Assembly: GCF_021483235.1 (NCBI RefSeq)
Contig: NZ_JAKEEC010000025.1
Location: 1-62,571 of the forward strand
Direction: 5' to 3'
Length of the DNA stretch: 62,571 nucleotides
DNA from: Arthrobacter alkaliphilus
GTDB taxonomy: Bacteria; Actinomycetota; Actinomycetes; Actinomycetales; Micrococcaceae
The first letter of the stretch is position 1. Each line of letters begins with the position of its first letter. Shown piece by piece: positions 42,386-51,242 of the stretch. The notes under the pieces were generated by a model. The model saw nothing but the letters and a program-made list of their open reading frames with translations, had not been told where the DNA came from and searched no databases. Both the position numbers and the translations under genes were made by a program.

Positions 42386-43062
42386 TTTCTTCCCCCACTG
42401 CGCGGCAGATACGTGTTCACCGGTCGTCCTGTCGAACCATAGGCCAAATGCAGGTCGACGAGTCCTTTGCGTTCGAGTTCGCTGAGATAACGCTGGGCCG
42501 TGGGCCGGCTGATGCCGACGCTCCCGGCGATCTCCGAGGCACCCAGGGGCTCTGTGGAGTGGACCACCATATCGAGGACTTTTTGCATGGTGGGCGGCAG
42601 GCGGCGCGGTGCCTTGGCCGGGGGAGCCGTCCGGCGCAGGCTGAAGAGCTGGTCCACGGTGGCCTGATCGGCCACGGTTCGTGACTCCGCCTCCTGCCGC
42701 CAGCGCCGGTACGCCTCCAGCTGGGTTTGCAATTGTTCGAAGCCAAACGGTTTGACGAGGTAGTACACCGCTCCCCCACGCATGGCAGCCCGAACGGTCT
42801 CAAGGTCGCGCGCGGCGGTGATCATGACGGCGTCGAGCTTTTCACCCGCGCTTTGGAGCGAGCGCAGCAAGCTGATGCCGTCTTCATCGGGCAGGTATAC
42901 ATCGAGCAGAAGAAGGTCCGGCTTCAGCCGCTCCACTGCGTCCCTGGCCTCCGCGGCGGTGTGGGCCTCGCCGACGCATTCATATCCCTCGATTTTGGCT
43001 ACGCGGCTGGCGTGGATGCGCGCTACGCGGAAGTCGTCGTCGACTACCAAGGTGCGGATCAT
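42382..43062 (-). CDS. CitB/DcuR-type response regulator
   Basis: A 226-residue regulator. The receiver domain starts IRTLVVDDDFRVARIH, with the phospho-acceptor in LLLLDVYLPDEDG and the Lys in YYLVKPFGFEQL. The output part has a winged HTH near 165-205 (EPLGASEIAGSVGISRPTAQ, then RYLSELERKGLVD). This is the usual partner of CitA/DcuS kinases controlling di- and tricarboxylate use. It overlaps the kinase stop by 4 bp and the beta-propeller start by 4 bp. Confidence 0.93.
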   Translation of the reverse strand: MIRTLVVDDDFRVARIHASRVAKIEGYECVGEAHTAAEARDAVERLKPDLLLLDVYLPDEDGISLLRSLQSAGEKLDAVMITAARDLETVRAAMRGGAVYYLVKPFGFEQLQTQLEAYRRWRQEAESRTVADQATVDQLFSLRRTAPPAKAPRRLPPTMQKVLDMVVHSTEPLGASEIAGSVGISRPTAQRYLSELERKGLVDLHLAYGSTGRPVNTYLPRSGGRN

Positions 43063-44714
43063 TCGATCGTTTTTCCTGTCATGACCGGGGTGTCGGATTC
43101 CGAGCGCGGTTCCGGCAACCAGATTTCAAAGCGTCCCCCGGGTCCGGGGAAAACATCCATGGTTCCTCCTGCGCGGTGAACGATCCGGCTCACCAGCGCA
43201 AGGCCTATCCCGCGGCGCATTCCCGGCCGCGCTTCCTTGGTGGTGAACCCGTCGGCAGTGATCGTGCCCACCAATTCTGCAGGAACACCGGGCCCGTTGT
43301 CCGTCACGCAGATGAAAATGCCCGAGGAGTCGTCCAGTTGGATTGTCACCTCACGGGGCGCGGGTTGCTCCGCGAGGATCTCGACGGCGTTGTCCAGGAG
43401 GTTCCCGACAATAGTGAGCAGCGCTTGTGTTTCAAGGAAGGGTTGGCGCAACTGCGAGTCGTCGGTCACCGAGATCGCGACGTCCTGCTCAGCTGCGACG
43501 GTGATTTTGGCGAGCAGCAAGGCTGCCAGTTCCGGCGGCTCGATCCGCGAGCGCAGGCCTTCACCAAGGGAGCGCGAGGTGTCCGAAATCCGCGATACGA
43601 AGTTTCGCGCCTGGTCCACGTCTCCGAGTTCCAGGAGCCCATCCACCACGTGGAGTCGGTTGGCGTACTCATGTTCCTGGGCGCGCAAGGCCTCCATCAG
43701 GCCCTCGACGGAGCGAAGGTCGCGCACCAGGCCCTCAACCTCGGTGCGGTCGCGCAGCGTGACCACCGAGCCTATGCTCCGTCCGGCCAAGGCAACGGAC
43801 ATCCGGTTCACCACCAGCAGCGCGTCCTCGGTGATGACGATCTGGTCTGTGCCGCTGATTTGCCCGGTCAGCAGGGACCGGAGCCGTCCCTCGGGCAGGA
43901 GATCTTCGATCTTCTCCCCCAGCACGTTTTCTTCCAGGTGCAGCAGGGACCGCGCCTCGGAGTTGATGACGGTGACCCGGCCGTCGTCGTCGAGCCCTAT
44001 CATCGCTTCCTTGATGCCGTGCAGCAGGGCCTCGCGCTCTTGAAGGAGGGAGGCGATCTCCACCGGCTCGAGGTCGAAAGTGACTCGCTTGATCCTGCGC
44101 GCCAACAGGGCTGAGCCGCCAGCGCTGATCGCCAGGACCGCGGCGGAATAGCCGGCAATCAGCCACGCCTGCTGCGCGAGCTCGCTGCTTTCGGTGGTCA
44201 CGAGGATTCCCACCGAGACCTGCCCGACGACGGTCCCGTCCGCCGCGCGCACCGGCGCCTTGGCGTTCACCGAGTCGCCGAGGCTGCCCTTGTCGATGCC
44301 GACATGGGTCTGCCCGTCAAGGACTGCGACAGGTTCTTCCAGGGTCTGCCCGATCAGGCTTGGATTCGGGTGGGAGTACCGGACACCTTTCCGGTCCGTG
44401 ACCACGACATAGTCCGGCTGTGCCTGGGACTGGACCTTGCCCGCAATCGCCTGGATCGAGTGGTTGGGATCCCCGGTCTCGAGCGACGTCACGATCTCCG
44501 GCATTTGCGCCACAGTCGTGGCGATGCCCAGCGCCCGGAGCCGATACTGGTCTTCCAAGGTCTGGTTGCTGATTTGGGTGTAGAGGAGCGCGCCCAAAGT
44601 GACGGTCACGAACACGATACAGAGCAACCACAGCAGGATCTGGGACGCAAGCGGCCGCGCCTTCCAGCGCGCGCCGAAAAAACGCAAGCCACGCAACCCT
44701 GGATGCACCGCCAA
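43059..44714 (-). CDS. CitA/DcuS-type sensor histidine kinase
   Basis: A 551-residue membrane kinase. Two helices (about 25-48 and 183-203) flank an extracytoplasmic PDC/CitA sensor domain with VVVTDRKGVRYSHPNPSLIG and PVRAADGTVVGQVSVGILV, the carboxylate-binding fold. A cytoplasmic PAS (GLDDDGRVTVINSEARSLL) follows, then the SpoB-like dimerisation helix with RAQEHEYANRLHVVDGLLEL, and ATPase boxes (LLDNAVEIL, DNGPGVP, RGIGLALV). The first codon is TTG at 44714; GTG at 44708 with AGAGG six bases upstream is an equal candidate. Likely ligand: citrate, malate or similar. Confidence 0.92.
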   Translation of the reverse strand: MAVHPGLRGLRFFGARWKARPLASQILLWLLCIVFVTVTLGALLYTQISNQTLEDQYRLRALGIATTVAQMPEIVTSLETGDPNHSIQAIAGKVQSQAQPDYVVVTDRKGVRYSHPNPSLIGQTLEEPVAVLDGQTHVGIDKGSLGDSVNAKAPVRAADGTVVGQVSVGILVTTESSELAQQAWLIAGYSAAVLAISAGGSALLARRIKRVTFDLEPVEIASLLQEREALLHGIKEAMIGLDDDGRVTVINSEARSLLHLEENVLGEKIEDLLPEGRLRSLLTGQISGTDQIVITEDALLVVNRMSVALAGRSIGSVVTLRDRTEVEGLVRDLRSVEGLMEALRAQEHEYANRLHVVDGLLELGDVDQARNFVSRISDTSRSLGEGLRSRIEPPELAALLLAKITVAAEQDVAISVTDDSQLRQPFLETQALLTIVGNLLDNAVEILAEQPAPREVTIQLDDSSGIFICVTDNGPGVPAELVGTITADGFTTKEARPGMRRGIGLALVSRIVHRAGGTMDVFPGPGGRFEIWLPEPRSESDTPVMTGKTIE

Positions 44715-44928
44715 CCTCTTCCTACTCTCCTAGTAGCTTATGTGACAAAGTTCACGGCTACTACGGCTCAGGCGCTCCCCCGCCGTCGGGACCTTTCTCC
44801 GGAGATAGCCAGCCAGGCAAAAACGTCACAGCGCAGGCACAGCATAGGTACAGAGGGGCCAAAGCGTGGGGTTCGAGCATGGATATGGCTTCGAACCCGT
44901 CGGAGTGGAACCTCAAAGGAGCATCATC

Positions 44929-45540
44929 GTGAACACAGTCCGGAAACTCGCAGTCGGCGCCGCACTGATTGGCGCTGTCGCAGGCGGCGGAGCCCTCACC
45001 GCCATGGCCATGCCGGCCAATGCCGCAACTACCGACACCTCGACCGCCAGCCCGTCCACCCCCGCCACCCGCGGCAACCATGGAAATGAAACCGACCTCA
45101 CCGGGGACACCGCGAGCAAGGTCAAAGCCGCTGTCCTGGCCGCCAACTCCGGCGCCACAGTGGAAAACATGTCCACCGAAGACGACGGAAGCGCCGCCTA
45201 CGAAGCCCACATCACCAAGTCCGACGGCACTCATGCCACCGTCAAGCTCGACGCGGGCTTCAACATCACAGCCACCGAAACCGGCGGACGGGGCGGAGGG
45301 AAGGGCGGCCATGGCAACCACGGAAACGAAACCGACCTTACCGGGGACACCGCAAGCAAGGTCAAAGCCGCTGTCCTGGCCGCCAACTCCGGCGCCACAG
45401 TGGAAAACATGACCACCGAAGACGACGGAAGCGCCGCCTACGAAGCCCACATCACCAAGTCCGACGGCACTTATGCCACCGTCAAGCTCGACGCGGGCTT
45501 CAACATCACAGCCACCGAAACCGGCGGCCGCGGCCGCTAA
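44929..45540 (+). CDS. Secreted PepSY-like protein with two near-identical repeats
   Basis: A 203-residue exported protein. Signal peptide VNTVRKLAVGAALIGAVAGG ends near ANAATT. Two 80-residue units follow, each with GNETDLTGDTASKVKAAVLA, SGATVENM, DDGSAAYEAHITKSDGT and VKLDAGFNITATETGG, a PepSY-like alpha/beta pattern. The units differ at only a few residues. GTG start, AAAGGAG seven bases upstream. PepSY domains are found in protease inhibitors and exported accessory proteins; the role here is unknown. Divergent from the CitA-type kinase. Confidence 0.85.
   Translation: MNTVRKLAVGAALIGAVAGGGALTAMAMPANAATTDTSTASPSTPATRGNHGNETDLTGDTASKVKAAVLAANSGATVENMSTEDDGSAAYEAHITKSDGTHATVKLDAGFNITATETGGRGGGKGGHGNHGNETDLTGDTASKVKAAVLAANSGATVENMTTEDDGSAAYEAHITKSDGTYATVKLDAGFNITATETGGRGR
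45088..45528 (+). repeat. 240-bp tandem duplication within the PepSY-like gene
   Basis: The segments 45088-45288 and 45328-45528 differ at about five of 201 positions, several of them synonymous. The period is exactly 240 bp (80 codons). This high identity points to a recent in-frame duplication and to potential copy-number variation between strains. Confidence 0.9.
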
Positions 45541-45765
45541 CTCCCTGCGCGACCTCATCGGCGAGGGTAGGACCGTCAATCCTAGGAAAAACAGGGTGCG
45601 GCACAGAAGCTGACATCGTCTTGCGGAGCGCTTAGCGTCTTTTAACAGAAGCTTGCCCGACGGCGGTTCCACCTTTGAGTATCCGGCATTCTTCCAGCGG
45701 CTGGCTGGTTTTCCAGTCCAGTCTGGAAGGCCGGGGCTCCACGTTTAGATGAGAAGAAGTTGACC

Positions 45766-45975
45766 ATGGAATTTTCGTCGATGATGGCCTGCACGGTCAT
45801 CAACATCCTCAACCGTGACGGCCACAGCGCCATGCCGGGGGCGCCGGTTGTAAAGGCATCCCCGGCAAGGCGCCTACGGCTGGCCCGACTCCGGGGTTGG
45901 ATCGCCACCGGATTACACCGGGCGGCATGGGTAATCGAGCCCGAAGCACAGCCGGTCGTGGAGACCTGCCGGTGA
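45766..45975 (+). CDS. Possible small protein, 69 residues
   Basis: An ATG preceded by GAGAAGAAG at six-base spacing opens a 69-residue frame: MEFSSMMACTVINILNRDGH, then an Arg-rich region (ARRLRLARLRGWIATGLHRA) and a tail EPEAQPVVETCR. I recognise no family. The 225-bp leader contains a stem-loop (CTTCCAG / CTGGAAG, about 45693-45731). The frame ends just before the convergent GGDEF-EAL gene. The ribosome site favours it being real, but coding character is weak. Confidence 0.35.
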   Translation: MEFSSMMACTVINILNRDGHSAMPGAPVVKASPARRLRLARLRGWIATGLHRAAWVIEPEAQPVVETCR

Positions 45976-46003
45976 AGATCGCGGACGAATTACCTTCTCT
46001 GCG

Positions 46004-47737
46004 TTAGCTCATAACTGTTTCGAATGCCGCGGGCGCCATTGGCGGAGCGATCAAATACCCTTGGGCAGTGTGGCACCCCATGTCCCGCAGGAGATCCAAT
46101 TGTTCCTGGCGCTCCACTCCTTCAGCGGTAACCCGGACCCCCAAAGCGCTGAGGGTTTGGATCAGGCCCCGGATAATCGTCGCAGTATGCGTCTCGCTAT
46201 CGATGTCCCGGATGAAGGCTTTGTCGATTTTTAGCGTGGTCAGCGGAAGTGCCCTGAGCATGGCCAAGGAGGAATAGGCGCTCCCGTAATCGTCCAAGGC
46301 GACGCCGAGACCCATGTCGATCAGTTCCCGCAGCTGGGACGCCACGGCGGGAACGTCCGCGATCGCGGTTCCTTCGGTGATCTCGATTTCGAGCATTTCG
46401 GCAGGAACTCCGTGGCGATTCAAGGCGGCCCGGATGTCGGCTGGAAGCGTGCCGTCCGCGAACTGGACCGGCGAGACGTTCACGGCGATATTCCGGGGCG
46501 TGCCCGCGTCAATCCAGGAGCGGGACTGGGCGCACGCGTTGTCCAGGACCCATGCTCCGATCTTTCGGATCTCACCGGTATGTTCCGCGAGCGGAATGAA
46601 CTCGTCCGGGGCCACCGGGCCGATTTCCCGATCATTCCAGCGCAGGAGCGCTTCCACACCGGCGTACTCCCCGGTTGCGAGGTCCAGGACCGGCTGGTAG
46701 TGGAGAGTCAGGGCCGAGTCGTCAACGGCGGAGGGAAGCCGACGCCGGATGTGGGCCTGGCGGGCGAACGGCGCCGGTTCGTGGCGGGGCCCGATGCGGC
46801 CGATACGCCGCTTGCCTTCCTGCTTGGCCCGGAGCATCGCGCCGTCGGCGTGCCGGAGCAGGACTTCGGGGCCGGCCAGCATGTCCTCCGCAGTGATATC
46901 GACTCCCAGAGCCAGGCCAATGGTCGCACTGATGGGCAGTTCGCATCCGTCCAGCACAAAATGGTCTTCAAGGCTGTCCAAGATCCCGTTTGCTACTTCA
47001 CAAGCGGCTTCTTCGTCGACGTCGGTAAGGAGGACGGCGAACTCGTCACCGCCCAGGCGCATGAGGATGCCGCGGTCTCCGACGCTGCGCGCCAGTCGCC
47101 GGGCGAACTCTGCGAGGGCAGCATCACCCGCGCGGTGGCCGTAGGTGTCATTGACGGATTTGAAATCGTCAAGGTCGATGAAAAGTATCCCGATGCCGGG
47201 TGTGCCGGCGCTTGAGCCGAGGTCAGGGCAGAGCTCCTCGAGCATTCTCCGGTTCGGCAAGCCGGTCAGCGGGTCGTGGAGTGAAGCGTGACGGAATTCC
47301 GCGGATACGGCGGCAAAAATGTCCGATACCGTGACGACCAAGGGGCCTGTAGCGCTCAGAACCAACAGATCCTGGTATCGCTCATATTCGGGCCGTTCCA
47401 GGACGGCTTGCACAGCGGACTGCAGGTCCAAATCGCCGGCCATCGCGGAACTCGCTGCAGGCAAGAGCTCCGCCGCTGTCCTTTTCGTATTCAGTGCCCG
47501 CCCATAGCCGAGCCTGCCGGTCAGCTTGAAGTCCAGATGATCCCGGGTCAGCAGTCCGAATGACCCGGATTGTTCCACCACGACCGCCCTGAGTCCGCGG
47601 TCACTCCGGAACATTGCGTCAAGTTCCGTAGCCAAAGCAGTGCCTGGCACGACGACGGCCGCCACCCCCAGGTCCTCCAGGCAGGACGGGAGTGGGCGCA
47701 TGAGGGAAAGCACGGGACTGCCGCCGTTTGAACGCAC
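46004..47737 (-). CDS. GGDEF-EAL cyclic-di-GMP turnover protein
   Basis: A 577-residue cytoplasmic protein. An N-terminal ~145-residue region with CBS-like features (VVEQSGSFGLLTRDHLDFKL) precedes a GGDEF domain (about 150-310) with intact RLGGDEF (229-233) and no RxxD inhibitory site. An EAL domain (about 335-577) has YQP, VEALLRW (EAL 362-364), NVSPVQF, LEIEITEG, LDDYGSAYSS and EGVE. The DDFGTGYSS loop is altered to DDYGSAYSS. Both activities look possible. c-di-GMP commonly controls motility, relevant to the flagellar island, but no link is shown. GTG start, divergent from a PadR gene. Confidence 0.93.
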   Translation of the reverse strand: MRSNGGSPVLSLMRPLPSCLEDLGVAAVVVPGTALATELDAMFRSDRGLRAVVVEQSGSFGLLTRDHLDFKLTGRLGYGRALNTKRTAAELLPAASSAMAGDLDLQSAVQAVLERPEYERYQDLLVLSATGPLVVTVSDIFAAVSAEFRHASLHDPLTGLPNRRMLEELCPDLGSSAGTPGIGILFIDLDDFKSVNDTYGHRAGDAALAEFARRLARSVGDRGILMRLGGDEFAVLLTDVDEEAACEVANGILDSLEDHFVLDGCELPISATIGLALGVDITAEDMLAGPEVLLRHADGAMLRAKQEGKRRIGRIGPRHEPAPFARQAHIRRRLPSAVDDSALTLHYQPVLDLATGEYAGVEALLRWNDREIGPVAPDEFIPLAEHTGEIRKIGAWVLDNACAQSRSWIDAGTPRNIAVNVSPVQFADGTLPADIRAALNRHGVPAEMLEIEITEGTAIADVPAVASQLRELIDMGLGVALDDYGSAYSSLAMLRALPLTTLKIDKAFIRDIDSETHTATIIRGLIQTLSALGVRVTAEGVERQEQLDLLRDMGCHTAQGYLIAPPMAPAAFETVMS

Positions 47738-47798
47738 GTTCCTCTTCTTACCATCCGCACATGAATTAGATTGACAGGCTCTTGTTTTAAGATAGTCA

Positions 47799-47820
47799 GC
47801 GATATATCGTTAAATATCGC
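47799..47820. promoter_or_regulatory. Palindromic operator candidate upstream of padR
   Basis: GCGATAT, eight bases (ATCGTTAA), ATATCGC. It lies 67 bp before the PadR ATG and 23 bp after a TTGACA (47771-47776) in an AT-rich island. PadR proteins usually bind such dyads in their own promoter, so autoregulation is likely. The divergent GGDEF-EAL gene starts 62 bp to the other side. Confidence 0.6.
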
Positions 47821-47886
47821 AGAAGGAACTGCGAGCCCGCGGGCAACCCATAAAAACCCATACAACTTCGGAAGGAAGATGCCGTT

Positions 47887-48510
47887 ATGAAAGGCATTCA
47901 CGATCACAAGCACACGGATTGCGGTCCGGATATGGAACGCTTCGGACGCGGCCGGAGCCGCCGCGGACCCCACGGACACGGCGGATTCGGGCCAGGCCGC
48001 GGTTTTGGACCGGGACGCGGTTTCGGACCGGGCTTCGGGCCGGGGTTCGGACCGGGGTTCGGTCCCGGCGGCCAGCGCAGGGCCAATAGGGGCGACGTTC
48101 GTTTCGCCATCCTCTCCCTGCTGGCGGAGGCGCCGTCCAATGGATACGGACTCATCAAGACAATCGCCGAGAAGACGTCGGGATCGTGGCGTCCGAGCCC
48201 CGGTTCGGTCTATCCCACCCTGCAACAACTCGTCGACGAAGAGCTCATTGCACCCGTCGGCGAAGGCCGGCGCACCGAATTCACGCTCACGGATGCCGGG
48301 AAGGCATACGTAGCGGAGCACGCCGAGGAGCTGGAAAATGCGTGGAACACCGATCCCGAGGGATCAGGGCCCGCGTTCCACCAGAGCGTGGCAAAGCTCA
48401 TGGGCGTCATTCACCAGTTCCGCTTCGCCGCAACCGAGGAACAGCGCGCGGCCGCGATGGAAAAGATCGACGAAACCCGGCGAGCGCTCTACCACATCCT
48501 GGCTGACTAG
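47887..48510 (+). CDS. PadR-family regulator with Gly/Phe/Pro repeat N-terminus
   Basis: A 207-residue regulator. The first ~65 residues are His-rich then repetitive: HDHKHTD, RRGPHGHGG, and five or so GFGPG units. The PadR winged helix follows (about 70-150: DVRFAILSLLAEAPSNGYGL, SWRPSPGSVYPTLQQLVDEE, RRTEFTLTDAGKAYV), with a C-terminal dimerisation helix. Such Gly/His-rich leaders occur in metal-related PadR proteins, but metal binding is not proven here. The nearest regulated candidate is its own promoter; no transporter follows. Confidence 0.92.
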   Translation: MKGIHDHKHTDCGPDMERFGRGRSRRGPHGHGGFGPGRGFGPGRGFGPGFGPGFGPGFGPGGQRRANRGDVRFAILSLLAEAPSNGYGLIKTIAEKTSGSWRPSPGSVYPTLQQLVDEELIAPVGEGRRTEFTLTDAGKAYVAEHAEELENAWNTDPEGSGPAFHQSVAKLMGVIHQFRFAATEEQRAAAMEKIDETRRALYHILAD

Positions 48511-48546
48511 TACGCCCTTTACCCGGCGGCGTCCATGCGGCTTGAC

Positions 48547-50157
48547 CTAGAACCGGCTGGTGCCGCGCAGCCGGCGGGGACGGCCGTCCGGGTCCACGAT
48601 AAGGCGGCTAAGCGGATCCGCCCAGAGGCGTTGGACGGGCGGCACGGGCTCCGGAGTGTGCCGCCGGACGCGTCCTGTGGGGCGGGGCGAGCGGCGCCCG
48701 GTTTCGTGCCAGTTGTCGAGCGCGTCGGCGCTGGCGTTCCACAGCTTGAGCCCAGCCGCAGGATCGCGGAGCCGGGAATCGTCCTGGTCCAAGCCCAGGT
48801 GTTCGGCCCATAGTTGGAGCCGGAGCCCGCGGGCCAGCGGTCTTGAAGCCTCGTCGCCGCTGTCAATGCCGGGGCCGCCCACGTTGGCGGTGGTGTCGAA
48901 GACTGCACAGGTGAGCTCACTGTCGGTGGTCCAGGAGCGGCGGTTGAAATTATCTGAGCCGCACGTGAACCACGTGTCGTCGATGATGCAGATCTTGGCA
49001 TGGACGTAGATCGGCGTTCCGGCGCCGTTCTCCAGATTGAACACTCCGAGCCTGTCGGGCGCCGCCTGGCGCAACATCCTCAGGGCACGAAGTTGACCGA
49101 TTCGGCTCGCCGGACCCACCAGGGGGCCGTCGGAGTCGGGGTAACGGGGAACCACCGCGATCACGTTCAAGGCGGGGTTCCGCTTGAGGGCGGCAGCGAT
49201 CCCGGCCGCAACTTCCGTCGACCACAGGTACTGGTCCTCGATGTAAATCAGCCTGCGGGCGCGGGCGAATGCTTTGGCGTAGCCGCGGGCGACGCTGCGC
49301 TCCCCCTGAGGTGCGAACGGGAACGGCGGACGCTTCACGCCGTAGGTGCGCAGCAGTTGCACGGCATGAGGGCCGGCCGGCGGCGGCGGAGGTGCGGCAG
49401 CGGGGAGCGGTTCGGGGTGCCGGGGCATGCGGGCCAGGCGTTGCTGCAGCATCCGGTACGGCGTGCCCCGATCAAGCGGATGGGGGTCGTTCCACCGTTC
49501 AGCGAACACCGCCAGCACATCCGCAACCACGGGGCCACGCAACTCGAGTGCGGCATCGTGCCAAGGTGGCCTTTTCCCGTACCGGGGATCCATGGTCACC
49601 GCCTGCGGGTCTCCACCGTGGTCGGCGTCGTCTCGTCGGCTGTGCGACAGGTCGAGCCCGCCAACGAAGGCGACGTCCCGCGATGGATCGTCACGACGGC
49701 GGATGACGACCAATTTCTGATGGTGGGAGCCGAACAGGCGGACACGCTGATCCAAGAGCACTTCTCCGCCGGCTTCGTTGATCTTGCGACTCAGGAGTTC
49801 GTTGGATCGGCCGCTCATCGGGGCCGATATCCGCTCTCCGTGTGATCTCCAGACCAGGCCCCTGACTTCCACTCCAGCGCGGGCCAACCCCGCGAGCGAG
49901 TCCCCGATCGTTGGCCCGTCGGGCAGCAGCCGCTCGTCGGCGTCGCCGCGCCAGTCGGTGAACCACACACGGTCTCCCGCCTGCAGGTCCGTCAGTTCCT
50001 CATGCAGGCGGGCAAAGTAGCTCGCTCCATGAATGAGGGGACGCACAAGGTTGCCCTCCGACCACGCCGGAGACCCGGAACCGCCGGAATGCACGCCCGT
50101 GGCCAGATTCCCGCGCTCGGCGCGACTCAGGAACCAGCTGTCGGCATCATTGTCCAT
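48547..50157 (-). CDS. Phospholipase D-like protein
   Basis: A 536-residue protein with two PLD half-sites. The first reads GSHHQKLVVIRRRDD with RDVAFVGGLDLSHSRRDDAD: His and Lys are present but the Asp of HxKx4D is Arg, a variant. The second is intact: YVHAKICIIDD, followed by CGSDNFNRRS. No signal peptide. GGAGGAG is six bases before the ATG. Family members cleave phospholipids or synthesise cardiolipin; the head-group specificity here is unknown. Divergent from a PAP2 phosphatase gene, so the pair may act on related lipids. Confidence 0.88.
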   Translation of the reverse strand: MDNDADSWFLSRAERGNLATGVHSGGSGSPAWSEGNLVRPLIHGASYFARLHEELTDLQAGDRVWFTDWRGDADERLLPDGPTIGDSLAGLARAGVEVRGLVWRSHGERISAPMSGRSNELLSRKINEAGGEVLLDQRVRLFGSHHQKLVVIRRRDDPSRDVAFVGGLDLSHSRRDDADHGGDPQAVTMDPRYGKRPPWHDAALELRGPVVADVLAVFAERWNDPHPLDRGTPYRMLQQRLARMPRHPEPLPAAAPPPPPAGPHAVQLLRTYGVKRPPFPFAPQGERSVARGYAKAFARARRLIYIEDQYLWSTEVAAGIAAALKRNPALNVIAVVPRYPDSDGPLVGPASRIGQLRALRMLRQAAPDRLGVFNLENGAGTPIYVHAKICIIDDTWFTCGSDNFNRRSWTTDSELTCAVFDTTANVGGPGIDSGDEASRPLARGLRLQLWAEHLGLDQDDSRLRDPAAGLKLWNASADALDNWHETGRRSPRPTGRVRRHTPEPVPPVQRLWADPLSRLIVDPDGRPRRLRGTSRF

Positions 50158-50264
50158 GCAGTGCTCCTCCCGCGGGCCCGAGACAATCCTCTGGATCCAT
50201 ACTTTAGCCAGCCCAGAAGGTAACCTTACTGATCAAATCCATTCACGACGTGAGGCGGAAGACA

Positions 50265-51122
50265 ATGGGCGTTCACCCGCAAGGCACGTCGAACGGCGAG
50301 CCAGCAGCAAGCAAAGACGAACTCGTCGACGACAGGTTCGTCGGTGATACTGACTTGGCCCGCTGGGATTCCTCCGTCGGGAAGTGGCTCGCCTCCCGCG
50401 CACGGCGCCTCAGCGCCCGTCTCGGCCCGTACGGTGCGCTGATCCTGATCCTCGCTGCCGGGGCCGCCGTCGCGTCTCTTCTGGCCTTCGCCACCGGCAG
50501 CGTGTACGAGGCGGTGACGGAAGCGGATGGCGTGGCAGCCCTGGACCACCCGGTCTTGCAGGCGGCGATGACTTTGCGCAGCCCCGCACTGGATGCCGCC
50601 GCCACTGCCTACACCGATCTGGGCGGTGGAATCGGGATGCCGATCCTGGCTGTCATCGCGACCGCCGTGCTGGTCGTCCGGCGCCGCTCCTGGACGCCGG
50701 CGATCCTCATTGTGACGGCGGCGGCCGGTTCCCTCCTCATGACCATCGCCGGCAAGCAGCTCATCGGCCGCGCCCGGCCTCCGCTCAGCGACGCCGTGCC
50801 GCCCTACGAGTATTCCCCCTCGTTTCCCAGTGGACACTCCCTGAACGCATTCGTCATCGCCGGAATCGTTGCCTACGTGATCATCCTGCGTTGCCGCTCC
50901 CGGCGGGGCCGCACCTGGACAGCGGCTATCGCCGCGTTCTTCGCCCTGACCATCGGCCTAAGCCGGGTGTTCCTGGGCCACCATTGGCTCACCGACGTCC
51001 TGGCGGCCTGGACCCTGGGCGCCGCCTGGCTTGTCCTGGTCATTACCGCCCACCGCCTCTACCTCACTTCCCGGAAGGCTGAAAAGCTGAGCCGCTCCCC
51101 GAAAGGCACCCCGGGCAGCTGA
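50265..51122 (+). CDS. PAP2-family lipid phosphatase, second copy
   Basis: A 285-residue membrane phosphatase. Motifs: KQLIGRARPP, SFPSGHS and SRVFLGHHWLTDV. About six membrane helices begin near residue 50 after a hydrophilic N-terminal region. The ATG at 50265 has GAGG nine bases upstream; a GTG at 50250 would add five residues. It differs clearly from the PAP2 gene at 3063-3845, having a longer N-terminus and other helices. Substrates may include phosphatidate released by the neighbouring phospholipase D-like enzyme. Confidence 0.9.
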   Translation: MGVHPQGTSNGEPAASKDELVDDRFVGDTDLARWDSSVGKWLASRARRLSARLGPYGALILILAAGAAVASLLAFATGSVYEAVTEADGVAALDHPVLQAAMTLRSPALDAAATAYTDLGGGIGMPILAVIATAVLVVRRRSWTPAILIVTAAAGSLLMTIAGKQLIGRARPPLSDAVPPYEYSPSFPSGHSLNAFVIAGIVAYVIILRCRSRRGRTWTAAIAAFFALTIGLSRVFLGHHWLTDVLAAWTLGAAWLVLVITAHRLYLTSRKAEKLSRSPKGTPGS

Positions 51123-51242
51123 GCGGCGGCGCCGTGGCCGCCTGTTGCCCCAAAATTTGCCTTAGCTGCACTTGGCCTTTGCCCGGCGATGGAAGAGTCG
51201 GTCGGGGGTTTTGTCAGCCAAGCCAAGCACTGGGAGCACTTC

